This document shows, piece by piece, positions 8,391-16,420 of a stretch of 33,921 nucleotides of DNA. The position numbers and the translations under genes were made by a program. This DNA comes from Lachnospiraceae bacterium 10-1. GTDB taxonomy: Bacteria; Bacillota; Clostridia; Lachnospirales; Lachnospiraceae. The first letter of the stretch is position 1. Each line of letters begins with the position of its first letter. Location: the NCBI GenBank assembly GCA_000403495.2, contig KE159819.1, positions 261,797-295,717 of the forward strand. Reading direction: 5' to 3'. The notes beneath the pieces were generated by a model that had not been told where the DNA came from, searched no databases, and worked only from the letters and a program-made list of their open reading frames with translations.

Positions 8391-9406
8391 TAAAACAATT
8401 TAAACAAATGTTTGCAGCCGGAAATTGGGCACATCCGGCCAGGGACAGTGTGAAGCGGCAGCTTTTATTATTGGTGGTTTTGTTTGCAGCCATGAGTATT
8501 TTAAGGCCTTCTTTGTTCCTGACTTCATCTAATTTAAATGCAATGGCCTATCAGTTTCCGGAATATGGACTGATTGCTTTAGGGGTGTTGTTTGCAATGA
8601 TTGCAGGAGGGATAGACCTTTCTTTGATAGGAATCGCAAATCTTACAGCTATTCTTATGGCGAAGCTGCTGATTTCATGGACCAAAGAAGAAATGTCAGG
8701 AATACAAAATGCAGGCATTTTCTTCATTTGTTTCCTTTTATGTATGGCGGTAGGGGCAGCCTGCGGCATGTTAAATGGTTGTCTGATTTCAGGTTTAAAG
8801 ATTCCTGCCATGCTTGCAACACTGGGAAGCCTTCAGCTTTTTTCAGGAATAGGAATGATTATCACGAAGGGAAAGGCGATTACAGGAGTTCCGGAAACTT
8901 ATGTAACGATGGGAACAGGAAAGCTGTTTGGCTTTTTGCCGGTACCGCTGGTTATTTATATAGGAGCAGTTTTTGTCTGTCATTATGTTATGTCCAGAAG
9001 TACTTTTGGAATGAGACTTAAGCTGATGGGAACCAGTCAGAAGGCAGCTTTATTTGCAGGTCAGAATAATAAACGAACGACCGTAAAAGCGCATATGGCA
9101 GGAGGAATGCTGGCTTCTTTTTCAGGATTTATTATGCTTGCAAGAATGAATTCGGCAAGGCCGGATTTTGGAAGTTCTTATACAATGCAGTCTATTTTGA
9201 TCGTGGTACTTGGCGGTGTGAACCCGGCCGGAGGGTTTGGAACGGTAAAGGGAGTTGTTCTGGCTACGCTTATTTTGCAGTGTTTTTCTTCCGGGCTTAA
9301 TATGTTTCCGGCGATCAGCCCTTACTTAAAGCAGCTGGCCTGGGGCTTAACCTTGCTTGCAGTTATGATTATGAATTTTTACAGCCGCCAAAGGAAAGCT
9401 GAGTAA
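8387..9406 (+). CDS. RbsC-type sugar ABC permease, second subunit
   Basis: A 339-residue membrane protein paralogous to the preceding one: an IAGGIDLS motif near residue 66, many hydrophobic helices, and the conserved VVLGGVNPAGGFG loop near 275. Two different permease subunits with one double ATPase is the arrangement of the autoinducer-2 (LsrC/LsrD) and some pentose importers, rather than the single RbsC of ribose systems. It is the last transporter gene; a perfect 10-bp hairpin lies between it and the regulator gene. Confidence 0.9.
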   Translation: MIKQFKQMFAAGNWAHPARDSVKRQLLLLVVLFAAMSILRPSLFLTSSNLNAMAYQFPEYGLIALGVLFAMIAGGIDLSLIGIANLTAILMAKLLISWTKEEMSGIQNAGIFFICFLLCMAVGAACGMLNGCLISGLKIPAMLATLGSLQLFSGIGMIITKGKAITGVPETYVTMGTGKLFGFLPVPLVIYIGAVFVCHYVMSRSTFGMRLKLMGTSQKAALFAGQNNKRTTVKAHMAGGMLASFSGFIMLARMNSARPDFGSSYTMQSILIVVLGGVNPAGGFGTVKGVVLATLILQCFSSGLNMFPAISPYLKQLAWGLTLLAVMIMNFYSRQRKAE

Positions 9407-9416
9407 AGAGAAAGGA

Positions 9417-9452
9417 AATGCCGGTGGAATTGCTAAAGGCAGCACCGGCATT
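9417..9452 (+). promoter_or_regulatory. Intercistronic 10-bp stem-loop between transporter and regulator
   Basis: AATGCCGGTG (9417-9426) pairs perfectly with CACCGGCATT (9443-9452) around a 16-base loop. No T-run follows, so it is more likely a processing or stability element or a weak attenuator than a full terminator. It would allow transporter and enzyme genes to differ in expression. Confidence 0.55.
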
Positions 9453-9469
9453 GACTGTAGGAGGTGCAC

Positions 9470-11710
9470 ATGCCGACCATAAAAGATGTAGCAAAAAAAT
9501 CAGGTGTTTCTATTGCAACGGTATCCAATATTTTAAATAACAAAGCATCTGTGAGTGAAGAAATTTATCAGAGAGTCTACAGTGCAATGGAGGAGCTGGA
9601 TTATAAGCCCAACATGCTGGCCAGAAATCTAAAATCCAATGGCGTGAAATTTGTGGGGATTATTGTTCCTGCCTTTTTAGGCATATATCAGGATATTATA
9701 GAAGGAATCCAGCGGGAGCTTTCGGAATATGATTTTTACCTGATTACCAGAACCACAAACGATATGATAAACAAAGAAAAAAAGCTGATTGACGAGTTTA
9801 TAGGCCTTGGTGTATGTGGAATTTTTGTTGTTACATCTTTTCGGGATATGGAATACTACAAAAAGGCGGCAGATGCGGGAATTTCTCTTGTATTTATAGA
9901 ACGGACGGTAGATGAATTAAATTATTCCAGTGTTGTGTTTGACAACAGGAGCATGGTGAGAAATCTGCTTCGCAGTTTATTGACAAAAACATGTAAAGTG
10001 GAAGAGTTATGGTTGATTACCGGTGATTTATCTTACAGCTCGGAAAGAGATTTTTTGGAGGGTGCTTATCTTGCAGTGGAAGAAGCGGGAATGCAGGCAA
10101 AGGAGTTGAAAAGGTCTCAGGTTTCTTTCAGCGAGCTGCAGGCTTTTGCGGATATGATGAATTTGATAGGCAGGGCGGACGAGATTCCTCCCTATGTGAT
10201 TCTTTCCAGCGAAAGAATATTGGAGAGTTTTATGGAAATGCTGTCTATTTATGACAGAAAAGATACCCATATCTTTGTTCCGGTGGGAGAGAGATGGAGC
10301 AGTGCAGGGAGGAGTGAATCAATCTGTGAAATTCCCCGCAGAGCAGTTTATTGCGGAAAAAGATGTGCACAGCTTATGCTGGAATTTGTGAAAAAACCGG
10401 CTACAAATGAAAATACTCAGATTGTAATTCCTACGCAGGAAGTAAAGGAAGAGCAATTGATTTCTTATATACCGGCGCTCCACAGATCATTAAAGATTTT
10501 ATTAACATCAAACGCCATGACAACTGCACTGTTAAGGCTTCTTCCGGCATTTATGAGGGAATCCGGCATACAGGTGGAAACAAAAATTTTTACCTATCAG
10601 CAGGAACTGTACGAAGAAATTATGAAACAGTATGAAAGCGGCAGCAGTGAATATGATGTTTACATGATGGATTCCCCCTGGATTGAATATTTCCGCCAGA
10701 TACAGTGTGTGCTTACACTGAATCCATATCTGGAAAAAGAAAAAGAATATGTGAAAAGCTTTGTGCCGGAAATCTGGAATAAGCTAAATGGGGGAAATGG
10801 CAGGATTATAGGTATTCCCCTTGTCAGTATGACGCAGCTTCTTTTATATAGAAGAGATCTTTTTAAAAGTCCGGCGCTTCAAAGGGCTTATTACAGGAAA
10901 AATGGTTTGGAGCTGGGGCTTCCATCCACCTGGACAGAGTATAATTTTCTGGCGAAGTTTTTTACCCGGGAATTTACAAAGGATTCTCCCACGGAATATG
11001 GAACCTGTCTTCTGGGAAAGAAGCCCAACGGATTAATACAGGAATTTTTTCCCAGGCAATGGAGTTTTCATGGGGCGGTCATGAACAAAAATCAGGTAGT
11101 AATAGATTCTTTGCAGAATGTCAGGGCAGTGCGAAATCTGATGGAAGCGTATGAATGCTCGCTGCCACAGATATGGGATTTAATGGAGAATGAGCAGATT
11201 GAAGCTTTTGCAAAAGGAAATATTGCATTTATCAGCACTTACAGCGGACATATAAAAAGTATTTTAGATTCTCAGTTTGGAAGTATTGGGGATCGTTTAG
11301 GGTATGCGGTTCTGCCGGGCAAGTATTCTCTGGTGGGAAGCTGGCTTTTGGCTGTCAATGGGAACTGTCAAAATCCGGATACCGCATTTTCATTTATCAA
11401 ATGGATTACGTCAGGAACAAGAGCAATGCAATGTAGTGTATTGGGCGGTTTTATGCCCAAGCAGACAGTAAATTTAAGTGAGCAGATTAAAACAATCTAT
11501 CCCTGGAACGAGCATCTTGAGGATTATGTTAAGATGGAGCGTCAAAGGGAAAATATCAGAAATGCAAGGGGAACCTATATCAACAATTATTCTATTGAAG
11601 GCGTGATAGCAGATGGCCTGCAGGATGTTCTTTGTAAAAAATGCGGTATTGAAGAGATGCTGGAAGATTGTAAAGAACAGATTAAGGCGATGGTCAGGGA
11701 GTGGAAGTAA
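9470..11710 (+). CDS. LacI repressor fused to a solute-binding-protein domain
   Basis: At 746 residues this is twice the length of a LacI repressor. Residues 2-55 form the LacI helix-turn-helix and hinge (TIKDVA, IATVSNIL, NMLARNL). Residues about 60-335 are a complete type 1 sugar-sensing domain. Residues about 345-746 resemble a whole family 1 extracellular solute-binding protein (type 2 fold), including a YDVYMMDSPW segment and the late sequence AFSFIKWIT. There is no signal peptide or lipobox, so the extra domain is cytoplasmic and presumably a second sensor. ATG 9470 is chosen because TAGGAGG sits at ideal distance; GTG 9464 overlaps that site. It is followed without gap by the epimerase gene, so it is probably autoregulated within the operon. 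Confidence 0.88.
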   Translation: MPTIKDVAKKSGVSIATVSNILNNKASVSEEIYQRVYSAMEELDYKPNMLARNLKSNGVKFVGIIVPAFLGIYQDIIEGIQRELSEYDFYLITRTTNDMINKEKKLIDEFIGLGVCGIFVVTSFRDMEYYKKAADAGISLVFIERTVDELNYSSVVFDNRSMVRNLLRSLLTKTCKVEELWLITGDLSYSSERDFLEGAYLAVEEAGMQAKELKRSQVSFSELQAFADMMNLIGRADEIPPYVILSSERILESFMEMLSIYDRKDTHIFVPVGERWSSAGRSESICEIPRRAVYCGKRCAQLMLEFVKKPATNENTQIVIPTQEVKEEQLISYIPALHRSLKILLTSNAMTTALLRLLPAFMRESGIQVETKIFTYQQELYEEIMKQYESGSSEYDVYMMDSPWIEYFRQIQCVLTLNPYLEKEKEYVKSFVPEIWNKLNGGNGRIIGIPLVSMTQLLLYRRDLFKSPALQRAYYRKNGLELGLPSTWTEYNFLAKFFTREFTKDSPTEYGTCLLGKKPNGLIQEFFPRQWSFHGAVMNKNQVVIDSLQNVRAVRNLMEAYECSLPQIWDLMENEQIEAFAKGNIAFISTYSGHIKSILDSQFGSIGDRLGYAVLPGKYSLVGSWLLAVNGNCQNPDTAFSFIKWITSGTRAMQCSVLGGFMPKQTVNLSEQIKTIYPWNEHLEDYVKMERQRENIRNARGTYINNYSIEGVIADGLQDVLCKKCGIEEMLEDCKEQIKAMVREWK

Positions 11711-12406
11711 ATGAAAAAAGTGAAAATAACCCCTTCGATGCTGGCATCCGATCATGGGAATTTAAGGCAGGAGGTACAAAGAGTACAGGGATGGGGAAGT
11801 GATGGGCTTCACATAGATGTTATGGAGCCGGAGGCGGTGGAAGATTTGGGGTTTACGCCCAGAATGGCAAAGGCAGTTCAGGAATGCTGCAGGTTGCCGG
11901 TAGAGTATCATATGATGCTTAAGGATTACAGGAAAGGAATGCTGCTTTTTAAAGGGCTTTATATGGAAGAACTGGTAATGCAGTATGAAACCGCAAGAGA
12001 GCCTTCTGTGCTTTTGTGTGAAGCGCTGCTGCGGGAGGCAGGAAATTATGCGGCAAGGGTAGGACTTTCCTTTGCACCGGATACGCAGCTTAAAGGAAAG
12101 GAAGCGCTTCTTCCACTGTGCAGCACTGTAATTTTAATGGGAGTGGAGCCGGGCAGGGGTGGGAGCAGATTTCAGGAGAAAACCATAGAAAAAATAAAAG
12201 AACTTGTCCGTATAAGAAAACAGATGAATATGCCTCAGTTGGTGATTGCTGTTGATGGAGGATTAAATCTTGAAAATGCGCGCAGATGTATTATGGCAGG
12301 AGCTGATAAGCTGATTATTGGAACTGCACTTTTTAATCACTCGAATCCGGCAGAAATGTTACACAAGATAAAAGAAGACAAAGGAGAAAGCAATGATTTG
12401 TTATAA
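11711..12406 (+). CDS. Ribulose-phosphate 3-epimerase superfamily enzyme (RPE/AlsE-like)
   Basis: This 231-residue (beta/alpha)8 protein keeps all four metal ligands known from E. coli Rpe: His34, Asp36, His67 and Asp182, in LHIDVM, YHMML and AVDGG. It should therefore perform metal-dependent epimerisation next to a keto group of a sugar phosphate. Two substrate-contact loops differ from ordinary Rpe and AlsE. The DVMDGxFVPN loop reads DVMEPEAVED, and the phosphate-side PGFGGQ loop reads PGRGGS. A distinct substrate is therefore likely. The start directly follows the regulator stop, with GGGAG upstream, and its end overlaps the YjbQ gene by 14 bases. A housekeeping Rpe role is unlikely in this context. 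Confidence 0.82.
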   Translation: MKKVKITPSMLASDHGNLRQEVQRVQGWGSDGLHIDVMEPEAVEDLGFTPRMAKAVQECCRLPVEYHMMLKDYRKGMLLFKGLYMEELVMQYETAREPSVLLCEALLREAGNYAARVGLSFAPDTQLKGKEALLPLCSTVILMGVEPGRGGSRFQEKTIEKIKELVRIRKQMNMPQLVIAVDGGLNLENARRCIMAGADKLIIGTALFNHSNPAEMLHKIKEDKGESNDLL

Positions 12407-12899
12407 CGAAAAAATAATAGTTCAATCAACAGGAGGACGCCCTTCTTTTCATGATATTTCTGAAAAAGTAAAGGAGGCGGTGATGCATTCAGGAGCAAAG
12501 CAGGGAATTTGCACTATCTATTCTCATCACACCACCTGTTCGGTAATGATTCAGGAATTATCCCATGACAGAAATTTTTACGGGCTTGAGTATTTGCAGC
12601 AGGATCTCTGTAATCTGATGGAAAAGCTGGTTCCCACATGCAGGACAGAAGGACAATATATGCATCCTGGCCCGGCACATATTGATTTTGCAATGAATGA
12701 AGTAGGGGAAGTGGGTGAATGGACTTGCTTAAATACGGACGCCCATTTAAGATCTTGTTTGTTTGGACGCTCTGAAAGTATTGTATTGGAAAAGGGCAGG
12801 CTTGATCTTGGTGAGTTTGGCCACATTTATATGATTGACTGGGATCAGGTCAGAGCCAGGGAAAGGGTTGTGCAGATACAGATTATTGGCATGGAGTAG
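12393..12899 (+). CDS. YjbQ/UPF0047 family protein, divergent
   Basis: The 168-residue protein shows the YjbQ landmarks YSHHTTCSV (His45, His46) and NTDAHLRSCLFG (Asp116, His118), with GRLDLGEFGHIYMIDWD at the end where the family usually has LxLGxWQxIxxxExD. YjbQ proteins have been linked to weak thiamine-phosphate synthase activity, but their physiological role is unclear. Between the conserved blocks this protein has an unusual segment, HPGPAHIDFAMNE (91-103). The gene has an AAAGGAG ribosome site inside the upstream epimerase gene and overlaps it by 14 bases, implying a role in the same pathway, perhaps as a sugar-phosphate isomerase or lyase. That role is inference. Confidence 0.8.
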   Translation: MICYNEKIIVQSTGGRPSFHDISEKVKEAVMHSGAKQGICTIYSHHTTCSVMIQELSHDRNFYGLEYLQQDLCNLMEKLVPTCRTEGQYMHPGPAHIDFAMNEVGEVGEWTCLNTDAHLRSCLFGRSESIVLEKGRLDLGEFGHIYMIDWDQVRARERVVQIQIIGME

Positions 12900-12939
12900 A
12901 GCAAAATTTGTTAGTTATTGGTGCGGCATGGAGGAAATG

Positions 12940-14628
12940 ATGAAAAAATATAGTATTGGAATAGATTTTGGAACACTTTCGGCAAGAGCGGTTCTTGCAG
13001 ATGTTTCCAGTGGAGAGATTATGGCATCCGATATATACGAGTATGGACATGGAGTCATAGAACAGCAAATGCCGGACGGAACCAGACTGCCGGAAGGGTT
13101 TGCCTTACAGGATCCTGGAGATTATCTGGAAGCAGTTGCCGCACTTATTCCCGGATTGCTGTCTTTAGCCGGAATCGCGGCAGATCAGGTAATTGGAGTG
13201 GGAACAGATTTTACTTCTTCCACAATGATTCCAGTAAAAAAAGACGGAACACCTCTTTGCAGATTGGAGCAATATAGAAACCGACCTTTTGCTTATGCGG
13301 TTTTGTGGAAGCATCATGCCTCTCAAAAAGCGGCAGATCAAATTAATAAAAAGGCAGAGGAAACCGGTCAAGAATGGCTGGATCGCTATGGAGGGAAAAT
13401 TTCTTCGGAATGGAGTATCCCAAAGCTTTTGCAAATGTACGAAGAAGATCAGGAACTCTATGAGCAGACAGATGTCTGGGTTGAAGCTGTCGACTGGATT
13501 GTATGGCAGTTGACCGGAATTGAAAATCACAGTTACAGTACAATGGAGTTTAAGGCAATTTGGGACCAGAAGGAAGGATTTCCGGCACAGGATTTTTTTA
13601 GAAAGCTTGCACCGGGATTTGAGCAGGAGGCAGTCAAAAAGCTGGGGACAAATTTTCTGCCCCAGGGTGTCAAAGCTGGTGGGATTACTTCGTATATGGC
13701 ACAGGTGACCGGATTAAAAGAAGGTACGCCGGTAAGCAGTGGAATTGTAGATGCCTATGCCTGCCTTCCGGCAGTGGGAATAGACGGGGCGGGAAAAATG
13801 CTTTTGATTGTGGGGACTTCGGTGTGCGAAATTTTGGTTGAGCCGGAAGGAAAAGATGTACCGGGACTTTGCGGGAGAGCCAGAGATGGAATTCTGCCTG
13901 GGTATTATGCACATGAAGGGGCCCAGTCGGCCGGAGGGGATATTTTGGCATGGTTTACAAAAATATGTTGTAGTGGAGAAATGGAAAGAGAGGCTGAAAA
14001 GAAAAAAATATCCTTACATACACTTTTAACGGAAAAAGCAGCCAGACTACGCCCCGGAGAAACAGGACTTTTGGCATTGGACTGGTGGAATGGTAATAAT
14101 TGTATTCTGGATGATATGTATCTAAGCGGAATGATTGTGGGGCTTACACTTTCTTCCAGGCCGGAGGAAATTTACCGGGCGATTATGGAAAGTATCGTAT
14201 TTGGAAGCAGGATAAATGTGGAACAGTTTCAAAAGCATGGCATTTTGGTAGAGCAGATATTAGCAGCCGGGGGAATCTGTAAAAAAAATGAATTGATGAT
14301 GCAGATCTATGCGGATGTGCTTAATATGCCTGTGCATGTTTCGGCTGCAGAGCAGGGGCCGGCTTTAGGAAGCGCCATGTTTGGAGCAGTTGCAGCCGGA
14401 AAAAAAGAAGGAGGCTATGATTCCATTTATGAAGCGATTTCTAAAATGAAGGCCCCGGTGGAGAAAATTTATAACCCTGTTCCGGATCATGTAAAAGTTT
14501 ATGATGAATTGTTTTTGGAATATAAAAAGCTGCATGATTATTTTGGATGCGGGGGGAATGATGTTATGTACCGTTTAAGACATGTGAAAACAGGTAAATG
14601 TGTTACGAACAAAGTCTTTGGACTTTAA
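12940..14628 (+). CDS. FGGY-family ketose kinase, AraB (ribulokinase)-like
   Basis: The 562-residue protein follows the Bacillus AraB pattern closely: IGIDFGTLSARAV near residue 5, LWKHHASQKAAD, GGKISSEW, the catalytic-base Asp271 in IVDAYACLPAVG, LLALDWWNGN, and AAGGICKKN near the ATP site. AraB-type kinases phosphorylate ribulose and related ketoses or polyols at the terminal hydroxyl using ATP. No arabinose isomerase (AraA) or AraD is nearby, so the substrate may not be arabinose-derived. Start choice: ATG 12940 has GGAGG at five bases; the in-frame ATGs at 12937 and 12928 cannot be excluded. An upstream in-frame extension overlaps the YjbQ gene and does not resemble the family. The isomerase gene follows within 20 bases. 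Confidence 0.88.
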   Translation: MKKYSIGIDFGTLSARAVLADVSSGEIMASDIYEYGHGVIEQQMPDGTRLPEGFALQDPGDYLEAVAALIPGLLSLAGIAADQVIGVGTDFTSSTMIPVKKDGTPLCRLEQYRNRPFAYAVLWKHHASQKAADQINKKAEETGQEWLDRYGGKISSEWSIPKLLQMYEEDQELYEQTDVWVEAVDWIVWQLTGIENHSYSTMEFKAIWDQKEGFPAQDFFRKLAPGFEQEAVKKLGTNFLPQGVKAGGITSYMAQVTGLKEGTPVSSGIVDAYACLPAVGIDGAGKMLLIVGTSVCEILVEPEGKDVPGLCGRARDGILPGYYAHEGAQSAGGDILAWFTKICCSGEMEREAEKKKISLHTLLTEKAARLRPGETGLLALDWWNGNNCILDDMYLSGMIVGLTLSSRPEEIYRAIMESIVFGSRINVEQFQKHGILVEQILAAGGICKKNELMMQIYADVLNMPVHVSAAEQGPALGSAMFGAVAAGKKEGGYDSIYEAISKMKAPVEKIYNPVPDHVKVYDELFLEYKKLHDYFGCGGNDVMYRLRHVKTGKCVTNKVFGL

Positions 14629-14647
14629 AAGGAGCATGATTATAAAT

Positions 14648-15208
14648 ATGGATATCTATCAAATCATCATAAAGGAAATTGAAAATGTATTGCTATCGGT
14701 TGACAGGCAGGAAATCAAAGTATTAAAACAGGAAATTTTGATGGCGCGAAGGATTTATGTTGCAGGAGCCGGAAGATCAGGACTTGTGGCGGGAAGTTTT
14801 GCAATGCGTCTTTGTCAATTGGGGTTGTGTGCCTTTCTGGTGGGGGAAGTGGCCGCCACTGCCATTGGAGAGGGGGATCTTCTTATTTTGATTTCAGGCT
14901 CAGGTAATACGGAAAGCATAGTGCGCTTTTCCCAAAAAGCAAAACAGGAAAAGACGAAAGCAGCGCTTCTTACCGTATCAGGGGAAGGAAGAGCGGCAGC
15001 TAATTGCAGCCTGACTATAAAAATGCCCGGGACTTGTGAAAAAGATGCTGCAGATAGAAATACAGGCATGGAAGGAAGCAGGCAGCCTATGGGGGCCCTG
15101 TTTGAACAGAGCGTTCTGCTTTTGTTGGACGGACTTGTACTGGAGTTAATGGAAAGCCTGCAGGAAACTTCCAAGACAATGATGAGAAGACATGCAAATC
15201 TGGAGTAG
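14648..15208 (+). CDS. hxlB: SIS-domain sugar-phosphate isomerase, 6-phospho-3-hexuloisomerase-like
   Basis: The 186-residue protein matches the PHI/HxlB pattern: AGAGRSGLVAG at 40-50, the GE loop with ATAIGEGDLL at 70-79, SGSGNTES at 83-90, a late QPMGALFEQS segment, and the RHANLE C-terminus typical of PHI. PHI interconverts D-arabino-hex-3-ulose 6-phosphate and fructose 6-phosphate. Its usual partner, hexulose-6-phosphate synthase (HxlA), is not in the window, so formaldehyde fixation is not implied. Here it may isomerise a 3-keto sugar phosphate made by the neighbouring kinase and epimerases. Start: ATG 14648 fits the family; in-frame ATG 14636 lies almost on the AAAAGGAG site and would add four residues. 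Confidence 0.82.
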   Translation: MDIYQIIIKEIENVLLSVDRQEIKVLKQEILMARRIYVAGAGRSGLVAGSFAMRLCQLGLCAFLVGEVAATAIGEGDLLILISGSGNTESIVRFSQKAKQEKTKAALLTVSGEGRAAANCSLTIKMPGTCEKDAADRNTGMEGSRQPMGALFEQSVLLLLDGLVLELMESLQETSKTMMRRHANLE

Positions 15209-15242
15209 AAGGGGCAGGCAGAAAGGAGTATGGTTATAAAAA

Positions 15243-16184
15243 ATGGAGATTGGACTTTGTTTGTCATTTTGCAATAAACGCTGGAAAAATCCGCAGGCAC
15301 TGGCAGAATTTGTAGATTCTCTTGGCGTCAGGCTGGTGCAGTTTTCATGGGATCTGGTAAATCCCTGGTGGGAAGAAGGAATTCGGGATGAACTGGCAGG
15401 GGAATATGCCAGAGCGTTCAGGCAGAGGCGGATTGAAATAACAATTTCTTTTTCAGGAATGGCTGCATATGCTTATTCCAGTCTGCTTTCAGAGGATGAA
15501 AGAGTACGTAAAATGGGGATGGATTATTTAAAGCGGGCTGTTGATATGACTGCGGCTATGGGAATTCCTGCACTGGGAACGCCGGCGGGATGTATGGAAT
15601 CTTTAGAAGGGCTACAGAATATTGGAAGAAAAAAAGCAGATATAGAAGTGCAGGATGCCGGAAAGGAGAATCACAGAGGATATGTTAAGCGTGGGGAAGT
15701 CAGAAAGCGTTTGGTTGATGATTTAATTCTTTTGTCCCGTTATGGGGCCCAAAAAGGGTTAAAGCAGCTTTATTTAGAGCCCACTCCTGTACAGACGGAA
15801 ATTCCCTGTACTGCATTGGAAGCGGGAATATTGATGGAACAGCTTTCCGGAAAAACACAAATTCCTGTTGGGCTGGTTCTGGACTGGGGACATGTTCTTT
15901 GCCCTTCTTTTAACGAAGAACCGGCAGATATGAATTATTGGCTTTCTGCTTGCAAAGGCTATGTAGGTGCATGCCATATACAGCAGTGTGATGGAAAAGG
16001 GGACAGGCACTGGGGATTTACCAGACAGGGAATTGTAACACCGGAAATGATACGGAGCGTGCTTGAAAATCCTGATGCCTCCGGAATCATTCATTATCTG
16101 GAATATTGCCCTGCTTTTGAGACGCCGGGGGAAGAAGTGATAAAGGAGATTAGGGATTCAGTGAAGTATCTGCAGTCAATATGA
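15243..16184 (+). CDS. Sugar-phosphate isomerase/epimerase, xylose-isomerase-like TIM barrel
   Basis: The 313-residue barrel carries the metal-site set of this superfamily: Glu179 (YLEPTP), Asp214 with His217 (LDWGH), His245 (CHIQQCD) and Glu287 (YLEYCP). These enzymes move a keto group or invert C3 of ketoses or their phosphates. The opening (LSFCNKRW, FSWDLVNPWW) reminds me of the erythrulose-phosphate 3-epimerase group (EryH/LerI) rather than classical UlaE or tagatose epimerases, but this is from memory and needs a search. It is the last gene of the operon, 35 bases after the SIS isomerase, and is followed by a hairpin terminator. Confidence 0.75.
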   Translation: MEIGLCLSFCNKRWKNPQALAEFVDSLGVRLVQFSWDLVNPWWEEGIRDELAGEYARAFRQRRIEITISFSGMAAYAYSSLLSEDERVRKMGMDYLKRAVDMTAAMGIPALGTPAGCMESLEGLQNIGRKKADIEVQDAGKENHRGYVKRGEVRKRLVDDLILLSRYGAQKGLKQLYLEPTPVQTEIPCTALEAGILMEQLSGKTQIPVGLVLDWGHVLCPSFNEEPADMNYWLSACKGYVGACHIQQCDGKGDRHWGFTRQGIVTPEMIRSVLENPDASGIIHYLEYCPAFETPGEEVIKEIRDSVKYLQSI

Positions 16185-16206
16185 TGCAAAATAAATAATG
16201 TGGGGA

Positions 16207-16254
16207 AGAGCCATTTGTCATGCAGGAATTGTGTGGTAAATGGCTCTATTGTAT
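16207..16254 (+). terminator. Terminator of the sugar operon
   Basis: AGAGCCATTT (16207-16216) pairs perfectly with AAATGGCTCT (16238-16247), followed by ATTGTATTTT. The tail is also the -35 region of the next promoter. This closes the unit that began near 4605. Confidence 0.65.
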
Positions 16255-16277
16255 TTTCCCGGTTAAACCAATATAAT
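16249..16277 (+). promoter_or_regulatory. Promoter of the DUF3160-CapA pair
   Basis: TTGTAT (16249-16254), a 17-base spacer and TATAAT (16272-16277). The spacer contains the palindrome GGTTAAACC, a possible operator. The leader is about 120 bases and holds the short frame listed next. Confidence 0.6.
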
Positions 16278-16330
16278 AATAAGTAATCAGGAAGGAACAC
16301 AAATCTGCACATTCTGAGGTTTACCAGCTT

Positions 16331-16420
16331 ATGAAAGATGGTGTTTCTGATATGCACTGCATGAGTGAAAAATATTTAATAGAGGATTTGGAAAGGGAAT
16401 TATGCAAAAAAGAAAACTAA
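16331..16420 (+). CDS. Possible 29-residue leader peptide
   Basis: An ATG-started frame with a GAGG about 11 bases upstream reads 29 polar residues and stops 19 bases inside the DUF3160 gene in another frame. Its overlap with the downstream start could couple translation. It matches nothing I recognise and may be chance. Confidence 0.2.
   Translation: MKDGVSDMHCMSEKYLIEDLERELCKKEN

Noticed and set aside
9417-9452. Full rho-independent terminator inside the operon
   Set aside because: Perfect stem but no T-run, and no new promoter is visible before the next gene.
12940-14628. Classical L-arabinose operon
   Set aside because: The kinase is AraB-like, but AraA and AraD are absent and the other enzymes do not fit.
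11711-15208. Formaldehyde-fixing ribulose monophosphate pathway (HxlA-HxlB)
   Set aside because: HxlB-like gene is present, but the barrel at 11711 has the RPE metal-ligand pattern, not that of hexulose-phosphate synthase.
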